Made by a program: the position numbers and the translations under genes. 56,957 nt of DNA from Ruminococcoides sp052118065 (GTDB lineage: Bacteria > Bacillota > Clostridia > Oscillospirales > Acutalibacteraceae), in the NCBI GenBank assembly GCA_052118065.1, contig JBQKHY010000014.1, positions 1 to 56,957 of the forward strand. The letters are read 5' to 3'. The notes beneath the pieces were generated by a model, which worked only from the letters and a program-made list of their open reading frames with translations, searched no databases and had not been told where the DNA came from. How positions within the stretch are numbered: the first letter of the stretch is position 1; every line of letters begins with the position of its first letter. This document shows, in pieces, positions 16,245-25,345 of the stretch.

Positions 16245-18893
16245 TTAGTCCTCTAAGCCTAGAGAATCTGCCATTTCCTTAACGATACCTTCAACTGCAA
16301 TAATTGCGTCATCAACCTTAGTAACATCCTTAGCACCTGCCATAGCCATACTTGGCTTACCGCCACCGTTACCACCTGCGATTTGAGCAACCTTACGAAC
16401 AACATCACCGGCCTTGATACCGTTTGCAACTGCATCTTTACCACAACCACAGATAAATGTTACCTTGTCATCATTGATACTAGCAAGAACAATAACTGTT
16501 GTTGGGTCAGTATCTACTGCTCTGGATGACATATCACGGAGTAGGTCAACTGTTGCACCGTTGATAGCAACTGAGATAATACGGATACCCTTATATCTCT
16601 TAGCATTCTTAAATACTGCTTCTGTTGCATTCTTAGCAAGTTTCTGATTTAGTTCTTCAATCTTCTTATCCTTTGCTTTCATTTCTTCAGCAATACGGAT
16701 ACTACCCTGTACAAGTTCCTTAGGGTTGTTAATTCTTAGTGCTTCAGTACACTTGTTAACAACAAACAGAACACTGTTTAGATAATTTAGAACGCCCTCA
16801 CCTGTAACTGCTTCAATTCTTCTAACACCTGAAGCTACTGAGCTTTCAGACTTAATCTTGAATAGACCAATGTTAGCAGTATTAGTAACATGAGTACCAC
16901 CACAGAATTCAATTGAGAAGTCACCGGCATTTACTACTCTAACTCTGTCACCGTACTTTTCACCGAATAGCATCATAGCACCTAGCTTCTTAGCTTCTTC
17001 AATATCCATTTCTTCAGAAACAACATCTAGCTGATCTAGGATTTTTTCATTAACTAGGTTTTCTACCTTTTCCAGTTCATCATCAGTCATAGCTTCATAA
17101 TGAGTAAAGTCAAATCTAAAGTAATCATCAGAAACTAACTGACCTGCCTGTTCAACATGGGTACCAAGAACTTCTCTTAATGCTGCTTGTAGTAAGTGAG
17201 CTGCTGTATGGTTACGAGTAATGTTCATTCTTCTCTTACTATCAACCTTAGCAAAAACAGTGTCATCAACTGCAACAACACCTTTTTCTACCTTTACTGT
17301 GTGCATAAAGATACCTGATGCATCCTTAGTTGTGTCATTTACAGTAACTACTGTGTTGTCAGCAACTAATACACCTGTATCACCAATTTGACCACCACTT
17401 TCAGCATAGAAAGGAGTTCTGTTTAGGATGATAATACCTTCTTCACCTTCAGATAGAGCCTTAACTCTCTCACCGTCTTTAACCATAGCAACAATCTTGC
17501 TTTCACATGAAGTTATCTTATAGCCCTTAAATTCTGTCTTGTCAACATCTGAGAAGTCAATGCTATCTGATAGCCAAGCCTCAGCACCGGCATTCTTGTG
17601 GGCATCTCTTGAACGGTCCTTCTGTTCCTGTAGAAGTTCCTGGAATCTTTCAATATCAACTGACATTTCATTTTCAGAAACAATTTCCTTAATTAAGTCA
17701 ATTGGGAAACCGAATGTATCGTTTAGCTTAAATGCATCATCACCGGAAAGAACCTTGCTATCTGCTTTAGCAATAATATCTTCAAGCATCTGCATACCTT
17801 GCTTAACTGTCTTGCTGAATGAATCTTCTTCAGCTTCAATAACTTTAACAATAAAGTCACGCTTATCACGAAGTTCAGGGTAAGCAGTTTCGTTTTCTTT
17901 AATAACAGTATCGGCAACTTTATATAGGAATGGGTCTGTGTAACCAAGAATTCTACCATGACGAGCTGCTCTTCTAAGTAGTCTTCTCAGAACATAGCCT
18001 CTGCCTTCATTTGATGGCATAACACCGTCACCAATCATAAATGTTGTAGAACGGATATGGTCAGTAATAACTCTAAGTGAAATATCTGTCTTAGGGTCTT
18101 CACCATAGTTAACACCAACAATTGAAGAAATATGCTTCATAATGTTCTGAACAGTATCAACTAGGAATAGGTTATCAACACCCTGCATTACACAAGCAAG
18201 TCTTTCAAGACCCATACCTGTATCAATGTTTGGATGGTCAAGTGGTGTGTAGTTATCGTGACCGTCATTATCAAACTGAGTAAATACTAAGTTCCAAACT
18301 TCCATAAATCTGTCACATTCACAACCTACACCACAACCCGGTTTACCACAACCATGTTCTTCCCCTCTATCATAATAGATTTCAGAACAAGGACCACAAG
18401 GACCACTACCATGTTCCCAGAAGTTATCAGCTTTGCCCAGTCTAACCATATGGCTAGGGTCAACACCTACTTCTTTAGTCCAAATATCAAATGCTTCATC
18501 ATCATCCTGATAAACTGAAATATATAGCTTTTCTGCTGGAATTTCAAGAACCTTTGTAAAGAATTCCCATGCCCAAGCAGTAGCTTCTCTCTTGAAATAA
18601 TCACCGAATGAGAAGTTACCCAGCATTTCAAAGTAAGTACCGTGACGGTCTGTGATACCTACTTCTTCAATATCAGGAGTACGGATACACTTCTGGCAAG
18701 TAGTAACTCTTGTCTTAGGAGGTGTAACTTCACCTGTAAAATATTTTTTCATTGGAGCCATACCACTGTTAATTAGTAGTAAGCTTTTGTCATCCTTTGG
18801 AATTAGTGGGAATGAAGGAAGTCTTAGACAACCCTTTGATTCCATAAATGATAAGAATTTTTCTCTTAACTCATTAAGACCAGTCCACTGCAT
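16245..18893 (-). CDS. alaS: alanine--tRNA ligase
   Basis: AlaS charges tRNA-Ala and edits mischarged Ser and Gly. The 882-aa protein begins with the class II catalytic domain (INSGMAPMKKYFTG, CQKCIRTPDIEEVG, NFWEHGSGPCGPCSEIYYD), then the tRNA recognition region. The editing domain has the zinc-site motifs RNHTAAHLLQ (about 553-562) and CGGTHVTNT (about 653-661), and the C-Ala/DHHA1 part ends with GNGGGKPSMAMAGA. AAGGAGA precedes the ATG. It is a monocistronic unit controlled by a T-box leader whose specifier codon is GCC (Ala), agreeing with the protein. Confidence 0.98.
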   Translation of the reverse strand: MQWTGLNELREKFLSFMESKGCLRLPSFPLIPKDDKSLLLINSGMAPMKKYFTGEVTPPKTRVTTCQKCIRTPDIEEVGITDRHGTYFEMLGNFSFGDYFKREATAWAWEFFTKVLEIPAEKLYISVYQDDDEAFDIWTKEVGVDPSHMVRLGKADNFWEHGSGPCGPCSEIYYDRGEEHGCGKPGCGVGCECDRFMEVWNLVFTQFDNDGHDNYTPLDHPNIDTGMGLERLACVMQGVDNLFLVDTVQNIMKHISSIVGVNYGEDPKTDISLRVITDHIRSTTFMIGDGVMPSNEGRGYVLRRLLRRAARHGRILGYTDPFLYKVADTVIKENETAYPELRDKRDFIVKVIEAEEDSFSKTVKQGMQMLEDIIAKADSKVLSGDDAFKLNDTFGFPIDLIKEIVSENEMSVDIERFQELLQEQKDRSRDAHKNAGAEAWLSDSIDFSDVDKTEFKGYKITSCESKIVAMVKDGERVKALSEGEEGIIILNRTPFYAESGGQIGDTGVLVADNTVVTVNDTTKDASGIFMHTVKVEKGVVAVDDTVFAKVDSKRRMNITRNHTAAHLLQAALREVLGTHVEQAGQLVSDDYFRFDFTHYEAMTDDELEKVENLVNEKILDQLDVVSEEMDIEEAKKLGAMMLFGEKYGDRVRVVNAGDFSIEFCGGTHVTNTANIGLFKIKSESSVASGVRRIEAVTGEGVLNYLNSVLFVVNKCTEALRINNPKELVQGSIRIAEEMKAKDKKIEELNQKLAKNATEAVFKNAKRYKGIRIISVAINGATVDLLRDMSSRAVDTDPTTVIVLASINDDKVTFICGCGKDAVANGIKAGDVVRKVAQIAGGNGGGKPSMAMAGAKDVTKVDDAIIAVEGIVKEMADSLGLED

Positions 18894-18940
18894 TGTTTTC
18901 TCTCCTTAATTAATATAAAAAATAATTGTTTATGAAAAAT

Positions 18941-19168
18941 AAAAAACCTGCCCCTAAAATTAGGGGCAGGAAAATTCCTGTGGTACCACCCTAGTTGAAG
19001 TGCAATAATGCTCTCCCTCTCGGACTCTTTAACGCAGAGATACGCTGTGTTCATCACACAGAGCTAATAGGTTGGCCCTGTAAAAATTCTTTAAGTAGTT
19101 TCACCCACCCTACTCTCTCTAAAAAAGAACATTTTACATTCTTCCTACTCACGGCTTTTTCATATTCT
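18941..19168 (-). promoter_or_regulatory. T-box riboswitch controlling alaS (specifier GCC, Ala)
   Basis: On the minus strand the T-box sequence AGGGTGGTACCACAG spans 18992-18978; its UGGU can pair with the ACCA end of uncharged tRNA-Ala. Stem I can be folded: GAG-UAGG near 19150 pairs with CCUA...CUC near 19065, the UGUAAAA/UUUUUACA helix lies above it, and the apical part includes AGAGAG and GGTGGGTG. The specifier loop exposes GCC (19076-19074) followed by A. The leader ends in the terminator CCTGCCCCTAA/TTAGGGGCAGG (18947-18970) with six U (18946-18941). Uncharged tRNA-Ala should favour read-through into alaS. Confidence 0.95.
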
Positions 19169-19174
19169 TTTAGT

Positions 19175-19203
19175 ATTATAAACCAGCAAAAATAGTTTGT
19201 CAA
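19175..19203 (-). promoter_or_regulatory. alaS promoter (consensus)
   Basis: Perfect -35 TTGACA (19203-19198) and perfect -10 TATAAT (19180-19175) with a 17-bp spacer. The -35 overlaps the stop codon (TGA, 19202-19200) of the upstream U32 gene. Confidence 0.92.
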
Positions 19204-20429
19204 GAACGCTTTTTACGAATTACAGAAGAAGGTGGAATTTCTTTATCTGTAGTCATAATCAGTTCTTCCATTGCATGAGGTGCACTGTCAACTGCTACAC
19301 CGTATTTATTCTTTAATTCCTTACAAACTGTTGTAAAAGGAATACCGGAAGGTGGCAGTACATCAAGTGTATCACCAACAAAGAATTTGTTTCTCTGAGT
19401 GATATTTGATACATTACCCTCATTACTTTCACAAACTGCCACTACATCATAATGTCTGATGTAGCCACCGTTTGAAGTAACTTGTCCAGGTTCTTTGCCA
19501 AGATAAAAACCTGTATTGTATTCTCTATGGCTGATTTTTTCAAGTTCTTCTTTAATCCAAGGTTTTAGAGTGTAGTTCTCTCTTTCCTTCATATAGTCAT
19601 TTACTGCATGACGATATGCATTAGTAGTAACTGCACAATAGTAAGCACTTTTTGCTCTACCCTCAATCTTTAAAGAAGAAATACCACTTTCAATAAGTTC
19701 AGGAATATGCTCAATCATACACATATCTCTACTGTTATATAGGTATGTGCCACCATCAGCCTCTTCTACAGGGAAGAACTGACCTTCTCTATTTTCTTCA
19801 TAAAGATGGTACTTCCATCTGCAAGGCTGGGCACAGTCACCACGATTGGCATCTCTGCCTGTTAGGTAACTGCTGATTAAACATCTGCCTGAGAATGAAA
19901 CACACATTGCACCATGTACAAAACATTCAATCTCAAGTTCCTTAGGAATCTTTGCTCTAATATCAACAATATCATCAAAAGTCATTTCTCTTGCAAGAAC
20001 AACTCTACTTGCACCCATATTGTACCAAGCATTTGCAGTATCACTGTTTACAATACCGGCTTGAGTTGAAATATGTCTTTCAACATTAGGTGCATATTTC
20101 TTAGCAAGTTCAAAGACACCTAGGTCAGCAATAATAAATGCATCAACACCGATTTCTTCGGCATAGCTTAGAAAATCAGGTAGTACTGCCATTTCGTTAT
20201 TTCTAGGTAAAGTGTTGCAAGTTACATAAAGTTTACTGCCATAAGAATGGGCAAGTTCTACTGCTTTCTTAAGCTCATCATTGTCAAAGTTTTTAGATGC
20301 AGTACGCATACCAAACTGTTTACCGGCAAGATAAACTGCATCTGCACCAAACTTTAATGAATTCTTTATACACTCCATATCTCCTGCAGGAGCTAAAATT
20401 TCAGGTCGTTTAATTTCAATATTACTCAT
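19200..20429 (-). CDS. peptidase U32 family protein (TrhP/RlhA-like RNA hydroxylation)
   Basis: This 409-aa U32 family protein begins PEILAPAGDMECIKNSLKFGADAVYLAG, the family signature. The Cys cluster in HGAMCVSFSGRC (about 170-181) and GDCAQPCRWKY (about 194-204) is where related proteins bind an Fe-S cluster. Members such as TrhP and RlhA hydroxylate tRNA or rRNA bases; older annotations call them collagenases. The length fits the TrhP type (about 400 aa), but which RNA is modified here is not visible. Its start overlaps the mltG stop by one base. It is the last gene of the thyX operon, and the alaS promoter begins inside its stop codon. Confidence 0.88.
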   Translation of the reverse strand: MSNIEIKRPEILAPAGDMECIKNSLKFGADAVYLAGKQFGMRTASKNFDNDELKKAVELAHSYGSKLYVTCNTLPRNNEMAVLPDFLSYAEEIGVDAFIIADLGVFELAKKYAPNVERHISTQAGIVNSDTANAWYNMGASRVVLAREMTFDDIVDIRAKIPKELEIECFVHGAMCVSFSGRCLISSYLTGRDANRGDCAQPCRWKYHLYEENREGQFFPVEEADGGTYLYNSRDMCMIEHIPELIESGISSLKIEGRAKSAYYCAVTTNAYRHAVNDYMKERENYTLKPWIKEELEKISHREYNTGFYLGKEPGQVTSNGGYIRHYDVVAVCESNEGNVSNITQRNKFFVGDTLDVLPPSGIPFTTVCKELKNKYGVAVDSAPHAMEELIMTTDKEIPPSSVIRKKRS

Positions 20430-21832
20430 TATTTGTTACCACTTATAGATAGATTATATTCATGTTCTTCTGCTGTAGAAGCATAGTAAGCCTGTCCTGT
20501 CTTAGTATCGTGACAGAAGTAGTAGTAGCTTGTGCTATTTGGATAAATAGCAGCCTCTATAGCCTCTGAACTTGGGTTACAGATTGGTCCACTTGGTAGT
20601 CCCTTAATCTTATATGTGTTATACTTACTGCTATACTTTTTGCCACCCTTAGATGCAGGTACATGCTTTGCATCACGATAAGGATAGTAAATTGTAGAGT
20701 CAAGGCCCAACTTTGCATAATCAGATGCATTGCCTGAATCAAGTCTGTTGTGAATAACAGAACTTACATTGTACATATCGTCCTTATCGGCAGCTTCTGC
20801 TTGAATTAGTGAAGCAATAGTCATAATCTGGTCAAATGTATAACCTGTATCTTCTGCTCTGTCTTCAACAGAAACCTTATTAGAATAACCGTCAGCCTTG
20901 CTTAGAGTATTAACATTCTTTTCGGCAAAGTTACTTAACATTCTACTAACAGTCAGTGAAGGGTCTTCGTTTTCATAGAAAGTATATGTATCAGGATATA
21001 GATAACCTTCCAGCTTATAGTATCTGCCATTTGACTTAGCCTTGCCCAGAACTTTTAGGAATGCATAATCATCATCAAACTGGTCACTGTTACATAGACT
21101 TAAGAACTCATCCTTATCGGAAAGGACTTTCTTCTTAACTAGTTTATTGGCAATTTCGTTAATGTTCATACCTTCTGTAATCTGTACTTCAACAGACTTA
21201 ACATTTTCGTATGGACTTTCAAGTGTATTGATAATAGCTTCATAGTCTTGGTTAGTTTTTAGCTTAATAGTACCATGTTCAAGATACTTATCAACATGCT
21301 TCATACTACCATAGAACTTAAAGAACTTTTTATCCTTGATAACACCTTTATCGTATAGCTTATCAATTACATCATCAAATGTATCTGTTTTTTCAATCTT
21401 AACAGTAACCTCATTTGCTTCAGGTCGAGAAATAGCAAGTAAGTCATCAACACCTGTTAACATATACTTTGAAAGAACTACACCTGCCATAATAACCATT
21501 ACAAGCCAAATAATTGTAAATATACGCTTGTTCTTCTTAGACTTACGCTTTTCCCTTTTCTTGGCTTCTTTCTGATGTCTTTTGTCGGCTTTCTTCATAT
21601 CCTTTTCTACTTCGGCTCTTGTTTTGCCACCACTAAAGGAATTAAGTTCTTGACTATCAGTAAGTCTTGGCATAGGTTCTCTCTCTACTCTTTGCCTTCT
21701 TGGTCTTTCTTCCCTTTTATGATAAGGCTTGTCAAGTTCATCTTCATCAATATGTAGATGGAAAGAAGCTACCTTTTTTTCTCTTTCTTTCTTAAGTCTT
21801 AATTCTTCATTTTCAAAATTATTATTACTCAT
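20429..21832 (-). CDS. mltG: endolytic murein transglycosylase MltG
   Basis: MltG cleaves nascent glycan strands at the membrane. The 467-aa protein has a long charged cytoplasmic N-terminus (1-103), one membrane segment (about 104-120) and an extracytoplasmic YceG domain. The motif LEGYLYPDTYTF (274-285) and the catalytic Glu346 in ASLIQAEA are visible, followed by GLPSGPICNPS near 415. The Lys/Arg-rich N-terminal tail of about 100 residues is longer than in E. coli MltG but common in Firmicutes. The gene sits 13 bp after the folate gene and overlaps the U32 gene. Confidence 0.93.
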   Translation of the reverse strand: MSNNNFENEELRLKKEREKKVASFHLHIDEDELDKPYHKREERPRRQRVEREPMPRLTDSQELNSFSGGKTRAEVEKDMKKADKRHQKEAKKREKRKSKKNKRIFTIIWLVMVIMAGVVLSKYMLTGVDDLLAISRPEANEVTVKIEKTDTFDDVIDKLYDKGVIKDKKFFKFYGSMKHVDKYLEHGTIKLKTNQDYEAIINTLESPYENVKSVEVQITEGMNINEIANKLVKKKVLSDKDEFLSLCNSDQFDDDYAFLKVLGKAKSNGRYYKLEGYLYPDTYTFYENEDPSLTVSRMLSNFAEKNVNTLSKADGYSNKVSVEDRAEDTGYTFDQIMTIASLIQAEAADKDDMYNVSSVIHNRLDSGNASDYAKLGLDSTIYYPYRDAKHVPASKGGKKYSSKYNTYKIKGLPSGPICNPSSEAIEAAIYPNSTSYYYFCHDTKTGQAYYASTAEEHEYNLSISGNK

Positions 21833-21845
21833 ATTGCACCTTCAA

Positions 21846-22409
21846 TCAGATGTTTCTGGTATATTGCTCTGTGATTAAAACATTGATATTTTCATCAGTT
21901 TCTTCCACAGGAATATTCATTTTCACTTGCTGATGGTAGCACATACCAACAACTTTCCCATTATAATGGGAAATAAATCTATCATAATATCCTCTGCCAT
22001 AGCCGATTCTCTTGCCATCAGGACTAAATCCTAAACCCGGCACAACAAGGACACTATTTCTAAAATCAAGTATTCTACTGCATTTTCTAACATCAGGTTC
22101 CATAATACCAAATGAACCAACCATTAGGTCATCAAGACCTCTAACATAATAAAAGTCAAGAATATCCCCATTGCAACGAGGAAGTCCTACCCTCTTGTGG
22201 TTAGCCAAAGCAGCATAAATAAGATACCTTGTATCTATTTCATCCTTAGTACCTGCATAACAAAGGACAGTATCAGCCTCGTTATATTCCTCAGTCATAA
22301 GAAATCTGCAAGTAATTTCAAGGTCATAATCTTTTTTCTTTTCTCCTGTGATACTCTGTCTTATTTTCTTAAGACTTTTTCTCATTTCATCTTTAGTTAG
22401 TTGGGACAT
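21846..22409 (-). CDS. 5-formyltetrahydrofolate cyclo-ligase
   Basis: The 187-aa enzyme converts 5-formyl-THF and ATP to 5,10-methenyl-THF, returning folate to the active pool. Recognised by the N-terminal KDEMRKSLKKIRQSI, VPGLGFSPDGKRIGYGRGYYDRF (about 126-148) with the nucleotide/folate-binding GYGRGYYD, and its length. Its start overlaps the upstream DJ-1 gene by 13 bp. In this operon it may support ThyX, which consumes 5,10-methylene-THF; that link is inferred from position. Confidence 0.92.
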   Translation of the reverse strand: MSQLTKDEMRKSLKKIRQSITGEKKKDYDLEITCRFLMTEEYNEADTVLCYAGTKDEIDTRYLIYAALANHKRVGLPRCNGDILDFYYVRGLDDLMVGSFGIMEPDVRKCSRILDFRNSVLVVPGLGFSPDGKRIGYGRGYYDRFISHYNGKVVGMCYHQQVKMNIPVEETDENINVLITEQYTRNI

Positions 22410-22939
22410 TGTAATGAATCAAACACCTTTTTCATAGTTTCTTCGTCTTTAACATTCTTTAGAATTTCAAGACCAAAATAAATACCGGCACCACAGCCCT
22501 TGCCTGTTATAATGTTACCACATGTTGTAACAACTTCACCTGTATATTCGCCACCGTCAAATGAGTCCTCAAAACCTGGGAAACAAGTAGCCTTTTTATC
22601 CTTTAAGTAGCCCTTATGACCTAGGATTGACGGTGCAGCACAAATAGCACAGATAAGTAACTTCTTATCATAAGCATATTCAACAATCTCTTGTACCTTT
22701 TCATTCTTTTCAAGGTTAAGTGTACCCGGCATACCACCCGGAAGTACAATAGCCTCAATATCATTTAGGTTTACTTCTTCTAAAGAAATATCTGTATTAA
22801 CAGAAATATTATGACTGCCTGTAACAGTTTTTCCTGTAACACCAACAGTTGTTACTTCAACACCACCTCTGCGTAGCATATCTACAGGTGCAAGTGCTTC
22901 AATTTCTTCACAACCGTTTGCTAAAAAAACATATACCAT
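22397..22939 (-). CDS. DJ-1/PfpI family protein
   Basis: This 180-aa single-domain protein of the DJ-1/ThiJ/PfpI superfamily begins MVYVFLANGCEEIEAL, with the conserved Glu of the active site in GCEEIEA. The reactive Cys lies in ICAICAAPSILG (about 95-106), the usual nucleophile-elbow position. Members include YajL-like protein repair or glyoxalase III-like enzymes; the true activity cannot be told from sequence. It is 11 bp after the GNAT gene and overlaps the folate gene. Confidence 0.88.
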   Translation of the reverse strand: MVYVFLANGCEEIEALAPVDMLRRGGVEVTTVGVTGKTVTGSHNISVNTDISLEEVNLNDIEAIVLPGGMPGTLNLEKNEKVQEIVEYAYDKKLLICAICAAPSILGHKGYLKDKKATCFPGFEDSFDGGEYTGEVVTTCGNIITGKGCGAGIYFGLEILKNVKDEETMKKVFDSLQCPN

Positions 22940-22950
22940 AATAATCTCCT

Positions 22951-23784
22951 TTACAAATTGCGAAGTCCAATGTAGGCTTCATTTACTTTTATATTACCCA
23001 GAAATTTTACCATTCCATCAGGTACAATTTCTTCATTATCAAATATATTTAATGTTGGTGAATAGTTAAAGACAAATGTATCTGCATCGGACTCTTTTAA
23101 CATTTCACCAAGTAAAGGATAAATATCATCTTCCTTAGCAAAAAGTTCAGATACAACACATTTCTTGTATTCATCTTCATCAACAAAGCAATAACCGTCA
23201 CCACTGCAAATTACATAACCACCGTAATTCTTAACATTGGCAACAGAATATTTCATATAATCTTGGCTAAACTGCAATGAATTTCCTTTTAGGTAATTTT
23301 CTCTTAGCTTACCCATACCTGATACACTAAGTGACATACAAAACGGACTGTATTCTGCAATATGCATTAACTTATCCCTAGAAACAGTAGCTTGTTTTCT
23401 AAAGCAATTTCTCTCATAACCCAATGAATAGTAATAACCGTATAGGTGGTCATCTGCAGGATATAAGAAAGAAAATTCTTCACCTAAAGTTTTGGCATCT
23501 TCTAGGCTAAAGTCAATAAGATTTTTCATTATTCCTCTGTTTCTATACTTACTTTCAGTAGCGGCACCATAAAGGTAGTGTGCCTTATATTCAAGAAACA
23601 TACAAGGAATATGATACAACATAGCAACAGTACGATTACCGTCTTTTGCTACATAAATTCTCATTTTGTTTTTGTTGTTTTTCATAAAAGTTTTGAAACC
23701 TTTTAGTGTATCGTTAAATGATGCAATCCAAAGTGTTTTCAGTTCTTTTAAGTCAGCCATTGAGCCTTTAGAATATTCAATCAT
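22951..23784 (-). CDS. GNAT family N-acetyltransferase
   Basis: The 277-aa protein has a GNAT fold in its N-terminal half, with the acetyl-CoA binding motif YGAATESKYRNRGIMKNLIDF (about 72-92, the RNRGI being the Q/RxxGxG/A loop), then YYYSLGYERN. A second domain of about 130 residues follows, as in Eis-like or enhanced intracellular survival acetyltransferases. The substrate is unknown. The start overlaps the DUF2156 stop as ATGA, so translation is likely coupled. Confidence 0.82.
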   Translation of the reverse strand: MIEYSKGSMADLKELKTLWIASFNDTLKGFKTFMKNNKNKMRIYVAKDGNRTVAMLYHIPCMFLEYKAHYLYGAATESKYRNRGIMKNLIDFSLEDAKTLGEEFSFLYPADDHLYGYYYSLGYERNCFRKQATVSRDKLMHIAEYSPFCMSLSVSGMGKLRENYLKGNSLQFSQDYMKYSVANVKNYGGYVICSGDGYCFVDEDEYKKCVVSELFAKEDDIYPLLGEMLKESDADTFVFNYSPTLNIFDNEEIVPDGMVKFLGNIKVNEAYIGLRNL

Positions 23785-24671
23785 TGTTTAACCTTTGCGT
23801 TATATTTCATTAAAATTATATTTGGCTTATAGGACAATTTGCTTTTTCTTAAGTCCTCAAGTCCCATATCTTCTTCTCTGTTTATATATTTAAAATCAGT
23901 TAGTGTCTTAACAAATTCATTATTAATTACCGGATAACCGTTGTCGATTATAGATTTTTCAAAATGAACATCACAGATACCGTCACGAATTTTTGATGCC
24001 ACTGTCATTGCAACAGCTTTGTTATCAACATAGATAATGCCACCAAACAAATCAAGTTCATGGAAATGTAGGAAACAATCCTCTATTGCCACATAATCAG
24101 CACCAAATTCTTCACCATCAATTTCATCCCTATCAGATGCCCATTTAGCAGCAATTAAAAGTGCATCGGAATAATGTTCCCTTGTTAATGGTTCATAAAC
24201 ATAATCGGGATTTGCTCTTTTGAACTGACTGATATGGTTTCTCTTGCCGTGATATTTCTTACCTGAAAGGTTTGCTAAATCTTCTTGCAAGTAAATATAA
24301 TCTGCATCATCCCTGTTTTCAGTAAATTCAAATTTATTTGGGAACAATGTTTCCAGCTTTTCCTTAACTTCTTCTGTTAACAAACCAAGTTCAAATTCTG
24401 TAGCATTTCTGTCCTTTGCATCTTGCAAAATTTCTTCTACTGCCCACTTTAAATCTTCTCCACCAAATGGAATTGTATAGCCAACCGGTTTGTCATCTAC
24501 AAAATAACATCTAAAAACAAAGTCATTCTTAAATGCTATTCTTGTATCGTAATGTTCACTCCACATATAAGTATTGGCAAATGAACATTCACCATCCATA
24601 AAGTTAGTTTTATCTAAAGCATTTTGATACTTTTCTTTATCTTCAATTTTTGGTTTCCTGAAATCTAACAT
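23781..24671 (-). CDS. DUF2156 domain protein (LPG synthase/FemX-like GNAT fold)
   Basis: This 296-aa protein matches the DUF2156 family, related to the C-terminal domain of MprF (lysyl-phosphatidylglycerol synthase). Visible marks are CSFANTYMWSEHYD (34-47), KYHGKRNHISQFKR (about 139-152) and the terminal GLEDLRKSKLSYKPN block. No membrane segment is present, so it is a soluble stand-alone version. The aminoacyl or acyl substrate is unknown. AAGGA precedes the ATG, and the gene follows tmk by 8 bp. Confidence 0.82.
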   Translation of the reverse strand: MLDFRKPKIEDKEKYQNALDKTNFMDGECSFANTYMWSEHYDTRIAFKNDFVFRCYFVDDKPVGYTIPFGGEDLKWAVEEILQDAKDRNATEFELGLLTEEVKEKLETLFPNKFEFTENRDDADYIYLQEDLANLSGKKYHGKRNHISQFKRANPDYVYEPLTREHYSDALLIAAKWASDRDEIDGEEFGADYVAIEDCFLHFHELDLFGGIIYVDNKAVAMTVASKIRDGICDVHFEKSIIDNGYPVINNEFVKTLTDFKYINREEDMGLEDLRKSKLSYKPNIILMKYNAKVKQ

Positions 24672-24679
24672 AAATATCC

Positions 24680-25345
24680 TTATACTTTTCCTTTTACCTT
24701 GGAATATACCTCATCAGAAATTTCTTCAATAGACCTTGGTTCACCGTTAATAGCACAATCAACAACTTCCCAACCAAGTTTGTTGGCACAATACTTAGCA
24801 GAAGTATGACATTTTTCTAAAAAAGAAATATTTTTCTCGTGAATATCCTTTTTATTTTCGTCACCGTTGTATCTTTTAGCCATTAATTTCTGGCTAACTT
24901 CTATTGGCATATTTAAGTAAAGTACAAAGTCCGGTGCAGGTATTTCCAACTTAATATGCTCAAAATCATTGAGCCATTCTAAATATTCATCATACTCATT
25001 TTCATTTAATTTACTTAACTGATAAATCGGATTTGATGTACTATATCTGTCACAAAGAAAGATTGTGCCATTGTCATAGTCATTTTTCCAATCTTTTAAG
25101 AATGAAGCAACCCTATCAACAGCATAAAAAGCTGATGCAGTATATGGATTTACCAAGTTAGGGTCATCACCAAGTTCACCACCAAGGTACATTTTTACCA
25201 GTGCTGAGCTGTTGCTATCATAACAAGGGAAAGTAAGTTTCTTAACATTCTTTCCTTCAGATAATAGCTTTTTATATAAAAGGTCAGTCTGGGTAGCTTT
25301 GCCACTACCGTCAAGACCTTCAATTACAATAATCTTACCTGCCAT
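24680..25345 (-). CDS. tmk: thymidylate kinase
   Basis: This P-loop kinase converts dTMP to dTDP. Walker A is GLDGSGKAT (9-17), with Ala where Ser is usual after GK. The DR(Y/S) motif CDRYSTSNPIYQ (about 97-108) and FPCYDSNSSALVKMYLGGELG fit the clostridial Tmk subgroup (221 aa). It overlaps the end of thyX by 11 bp, so the enzyme making dTMP and the one phosphorylating it are translated in tandem. Confidence 0.92.
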   Translation of the reverse strand: MAGKIIVIEGLDGSGKATQTDLLYKKLLSEGKNVKKLTFPCYDSNSSALVKMYLGGELGDDPNLVNPYTASAFYAVDRVASFLKDWKNDYDNGTIFLCDRYSTSNPIYQLSKLNENEYDEYLEWLNDFEHIKLEIPAPDFVLYLNMPIEVSQKLMAKRYNGDENKKDIHEKNISFLEKCHTSAKYCANKLGWEVVDCAINGEPRSIEEISDEVYSKVKGKV

